Positions 61,405 to 64,000 of a stretch of DNA of 64,000 nucleotides are shown here, piece after piece. Position 1 is the stretch's first letter, and every line of letters starts with the position of its first letter. The DNA is from Martinezella rhizogenes (GTDB taxonomy: Bacteria; Pseudomonadota; Alphaproteobacteria; Rhizobiales; Rhizobiaceae). The translations under genes were made by a program, and so were the position numbers. Below the pieces are notes generated by a model that made no database searches, had not been told where the DNA came from, and saw only the letters and a list, made by a program, of their open reading frames with translations. The stretch lies in the NCBI RefSeq assembly GCF_027460065.1, contig NZ_JAPYZZ010000002.1:186001-250000 (forward strand), read 5' to 3'.

Positions 61405-61470
61405 CGGTTGATGGAATTGCGCGTCGTGTCAGGCGTCGTTAAGGCGCTGGCAGCACTGCCCCGCTCGCGA

Positions 61471-62370
61471 TTATTTCTCCGCAAGAAAGTCGATGAGCGC
61501 GCGTGTCGCGGCCGACAGGCGGCGATGCGGAGCGAAGATCAGCGAAAAAGACCGGGAGCGGCCCTGCGCATGGTCCAGCACCTCGACAAGACGCCCCTCT
61601 TTGACGCGGTCACGAATGATGAAATCATAGGTCTGGCAGATGCCAAGACCGCTTTCGGCCAGGGACACCACACCCAGCACATCGTCAAACACACGGATGC
61701 GTCCGGGGGGCGTCCAGTCCAGATCGCGGCCGTCGACATGAAACAGCCACGGCGCACAACGCCCCGTGCTTGGCATCACGAAAGGCAGACATTGGTGTTC
61801 CGCCAGGTCTTCGACACGCCGCGGCATGCCCGCCCGTTCGAGATAATGCGGGGCTGCAACCAGACGCAACGGAGCGTCTTCCAGTTTGCGCGCCACCAGC
61901 CCGCTATCGGGCAAGGGGCCGAGACGGATCGCCAGATCGTAACCTTCCGCCACCAGATCGACGTTGCGATTGGTGATGCTCAATTCGATCTGGACTTCTG
62001 GATAGGCCCGCATGAAACGCTCCAGCATGGCAGGCAGCCGGTAATGGCCATAGGTCGTCGGCACGCTGATACGGACATGGCCGGTCAGCGAGGCTCCCGT
62101 CGGCCCCTGAATTGCACGCTCGGCATCGTCGATCATCGAAAATGCCGCTCGTGCCTGTTCGAGATAGGCCCGGCCTTCATCTGTCAAATTGAGGCGCCGT
62201 GTGGTTCGCCGCATCAGCTGCGCGCCAAGCCGGGTTTCCAGACGGGTAATCGCCCTGCTGAGAACCGATGCCGTCGTCGCAAGCGCAACGGCCGCTTCGG
62301 TCATCGAGCCTTTTTCGGCAACGGTGATGAATGCCTCCACGTCGCCGAGATGATCAAACCGCCGCCCCAT
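61471..62370 (-). CDS. LysR-family regulator, divergent from the DJ-1/PfpI gene
   Basis: The 299-residue reading uses the ATG at 62370 (MGRRFDHLGDVEAFITVAEKGSM) following an AAGGGG site; a longer frame exists. The helix-turn-helix is GSMTEAAVALATTASVLSRAITRLETRLGAQLM, and the effector domain LTGHVRISVPTTYGHYRLPAMLERFMRAYPEVQIE. It probably regulates the DJ-1 genes on the other side of the 188-base intergenic region. It converges with the other LysR gene. Confidence 0.87.
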   Translation of the reverse strand: MGRRFDHLGDVEAFITVAEKGSMTEAAVALATTASVLSRAITRLETRLGAQLMRRTTRRLNLTDEGRAYLEQARAAFSMIDDAERAIQGPTGASLTGHVRISVPTTYGHYRLPAMLERFMRAYPEVQIELSITNRNVDLVAEGYDLAIRLGPLPDSGLVARKLEDAPLRLVAAPHYLERAGMPRRVEDLAEHQCLPFVMPSTGRCAPWLFHVDGRDLDWTPPGRIRVFDDVLGVVSLAESGLGICQTYDFIIRDRVKEGRLVEVLDHAQGRSRSFSLIFAPHRRLSAATRALIDFLAEK

Positions 62371-62558
62371 TTTGGCCCCTTGCGAATAAGTCAGCTTTCT
62401 GCGGCCAGCCTTATCCCCGATCATCACGTCCATAAAGTGATTTCGTCGCTTCAAGAAGAAATGAATTCCCTGAAGGCGCATTTATCCGCTCCATCGGCTT
62501 CAATATGTTTGCTTCATCAAAGGCCATCCAGCCTCGTCTCTGATGTCAGGAGCAATTC

Positions 62559-63251
62559 ATGACAAGCGCAACTCAGCCTATCAAACCGGTTCTCTTCGTC
62601 CTTACCAGCCATGGCACCAAGGGCGAAACGGGCGAGCCCACGGGCTTTTACCTCGGTGAGGTCACCCATCCTCTCGCCGTTCTCGATGCCGCCGGCATCC
62701 CGGTCGAATTCGCTTCCATCGATGGCGGCGAGCCGCCGGTCGATGGCCTCGACCTCAATGACCCGACCAATGCGCGCTACTGGAACAGCGAAGGTTTCCG
62801 CCGTGCCATCCGCAACACCTCACGCCTTGCCGGTCTTGATCCGGAAAATTACGCGGCGATCTTTTTCGCCGGCGGGCACGGCGCAATGTGGGACTTCCCG
62901 ACAAGCCTGGCGGTCAACGACCTCACCCGCGGCATTTACGAGGCCGGCGGCGTTGTCGCTGCGGTTTGCCACGGCCCTGCAGCCCTGGTGAATGTCACGC
63001 TCAGCAACGGCGCTCATCTCGTCGCCGGCAAGAATGTCGCCGCCTTCACCGATGACGAGGAGCGGGCCGTCAAGCTGGACAAGACCGTCCCCTTCCTGCT
63101 GGCCAGCACACTCACGGCGCGCGGCGCACATCATCATCCGGCCGCCGACTGGACGGCGAAGGTCGTTGTCGACGGAAGGCTGGTCACGGGCCAGAACCCA
63201 CAATCGGCGACCGGCGTCGGTGAAGCCTTGCGTGACCTTCTGACCGCCTGA
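62559..63251 (+). CDS. DJ-1/PfpI family protein (Hsp31/glyoxalase III-like)
   Basis: A 230-residue protein with the nucleophilic Cys in AAVCHGPAALVNV. It contains HGxxGE-like residues at TGFYLGEVTHPLAVLDAAGIPVEFAS and IFFAGGHGAMWDFP; together with the short N-terminus this fits the Hsp31/YhbO group that detoxifies methylglyoxal or acts as a chaperone. Ribosome site AGGAG precedes the ATG. It is divergent from a LysR gene and followed, after a hairpin, by a second, exported DJ-1 gene. Confidence 0.87.
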   Translation: MTSATQPIKPVLFVLTSHGTKGETGEPTGFYLGEVTHPLAVLDAAGIPVEFASIDGGEPPVDGLDLNDPTNARYWNSEGFRRAIRNTSRLAGLDPENYAAIFFAGGHGAMWDFPTSLAVNDLTRGIYEAGGVVAAVCHGPAALVNVTLSNGAHLVAGKNVAAFTDDEERAVKLDKTVPFLLASTLTARGAHHHPAADWTAKVVVDGRLVTGQNPQSATGVGEALRDLLTA

Positions 63252-63295
63252 ACGGCATCACCGCACCACCCCACCAACACAACAACACATCAGCG

Positions 63296-63320
63296 CTCCC
63301 CGCCCATGCGGGGCGGGGAG
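63296..63320 (+). terminator. Hairpin between the two DJ-1/PfpI genes
   Basis: Arms CTCCCCGCCC (63296-63305) and GGGCGGGGAG (63311-63320), five-base loop. No U-run follows; likely partial termination or a transcript-stability element 45 bases after the stop. Confidence 0.55.
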
Positions 63321-63341
63321 TGCCCATGTCTGGAGAAAACC

Positions 63342-64000
63342 ATGAAACCCATCCGCACTTTCGCTCTCACCCTGGCTCTCGGAACCGCCGCATTCAGCGC
63401 ACAGGCAGCCAATGTCCTGGTCGTCCTGTCGGATTCAGACCGCCTCGACCTCAAGGACGGCAAGGTTTTCGAGACCGGCTTTTATCTCAACGAGTTGATG
63501 CAGCCGGTGAAGGCACTGCTGGACGCCGGTCATGACGTCACCTTCGCCACACCGAAGGGGAGCGCCCCTACCCTCGATAAATCCTCGGTGGACAAGATGC
63601 ATTTCGGTGGCGACGTTGCCGCCATGGAAGAAAGCAGCGCGCTGCTCGAAAAGCTCAACCTGACCTCGCGGGAAAAGTCGCCGGTCGTCAGCCTCGCCCG
63701 CGTCGAACAGATCGGTTACGACCATTTCGATGCCGTTTATGTGCCCGGCGGTCATGCACCGATGCAGGACCTCCTCGTCAGCCCGGAAATGGGCAAGCTC
63801 CTGACCGACTTCCACACCAAGGGCAAGACCACGGCACTTGCCTGCCATGGACCAATCGCGCTGCTGTCCACCCTGCCCGATGCGACAGCCTTCACCGCGA
63901 AACTGGAGACAGGCGGTTCCACCAAGGCCGGAGGCTGGATCTATGCCGGCTATAAGATGACCGTCATCAGCAATGAGGAAGAGGGTATCGCCAAGGGTCT
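63342..64000 (+). CDS. Exported DJ-1/PfpI family protein (3' end beyond window)
   Basis: The frame is open to the window edge (about 219 residues). A Sec signal peptide (MKPIRTFALTLALGTAAFSAQA) is followed by VLVVLSDSDRLDLKDGKVFETGFYLNEL. The Cys nucleophile is in ALACHGPIALLST, with PGGHAPMQDLL upstream, as in the other DJ-1 gene. Export to the periplasm is unusual among these enzymes. The ribosome site GGAGA precedes the ATG. It probably shares control with the cytosolic paralogue. Confidence 0.86.
   Translation, partial: MKPIRTFALTLALGTAAFSAQAANVLVVLSDSDRLDLKDGKVFETGFYLNELMQPVKALLDAGHDVTFATPKGSAPTLDKSSVDKMHFGGDVAAMEESSALLEKLNLTSREKSPVVSLARVEQIGYDHFDAVYVPGGHAPMQDLLVSPEMGKLLTDFHTKGKTTALACHGPIALLSTLPDATAFTAKLETGGSTKAGGWIYAGYKMTVISNEEEGIAKG

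Noticed and set aside
1-64000. CRISPR arrays, tRNA or rRNA genes, insertion sequences
   Set aside because: None could be seen: no regular repeat-spacer pattern, no tRNA-like cloverleaf noticed, no transposase.

Overview
The window looks like a chromosomal segment of an Agrobacterium/Rhizobium-group alphaproteobacterium. The evidence is GC-rich codon use, a type VI secretion (imp) operon with the Agrobacterium order and a TagF-PppA fusion, rhizobial coxMNOP-type oxidase genes, an EcfG-type stress promoter and tightly overlapping operons. No tRNA, rRNA, CRISPR array, insertion sequence or phage gene was seen. Genus and family names come from protein motifs and gene order read by eye; no database search was run.

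Region by region. (1) 1-9035, + strand: the 3' end of a T6SS operon, fha(partial)-tssK-tssL-tssM-tagF/pppA-tagE, i.e. the envelope complex plus its threonine-phosphorylation control genes. (2) 9044-10741: a polysaccharide-export lipoprotein and a divergent PRC-barrel stress protein behind an EcfG-like promoter. (3) 11057-20169, - strand: a pentitol catabolic locus with xylitol dehydrogenase, AraC regulator, ribose-type ABC transporter, ribitol dehydrogenase, FGGY pentulose kinase and an L-xylulose-reductase-like SDR. (4) 20518-24835, - strand: alkaline phosphatase behind a Pho box, followed by a Tat-exported CxxC protein and an ABC transporter whose permease carries a histidine-rich loop; this is the least described module here. 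(5) 24958-26904: a divergent TetR/MFS efflux pair sharing three copies of one palindromic operator. (6) 26978-35548: heterotetrameric sarcosine oxidase (soxBDAG) with glyA and purU, and a divergent GlxA/AraC-type regulator. (7) 35560-41424, - strand: a second aa3-type cytochrome oxidase (cytochrome c, subunits II and I, two subunit III genes, subunit IV) in which the second subunit III gene is frameshifted. (8) 41712-53674: a sensory and membrane-stress region with an MBL hydrolase, a five-PAS histidine kinase and single-domain receiver, two MscS channels (one with a cyclic-nucleotide domain and a CBS partner), a cupin, an NmrA-like protein, a FixJ-type regulator and an Rrf2 regulator. (9) 53664-57115: AraC regulator, GMC oxidoreductase with a four-cysteine cluster, and a shikimate-dehydrogenase-like protein lacking the usual shikimate clamp. 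(10) 57224-64000: aldo/keto reductase, LLM flavoprotein, MFS exporter, two LysR regulators and two DJ-1/PfpI proteins, resembling a carbonyl or electrophile response island.

How the genes work together. The T6SS genes encode both the TssK/L/M assembly and its kinase/phosphatase switch. The pentitol locus can import polyols, oxidise them at C2 or C4 to pentuloses and phosphorylate these towards the pentose phosphate pathway. The sarcosine locus couples demethylation to serine synthesis and to formate release from folate. The oxidase cluster would supply an alternative respiratory terminus, though its subunit III-b gene is broken as read.
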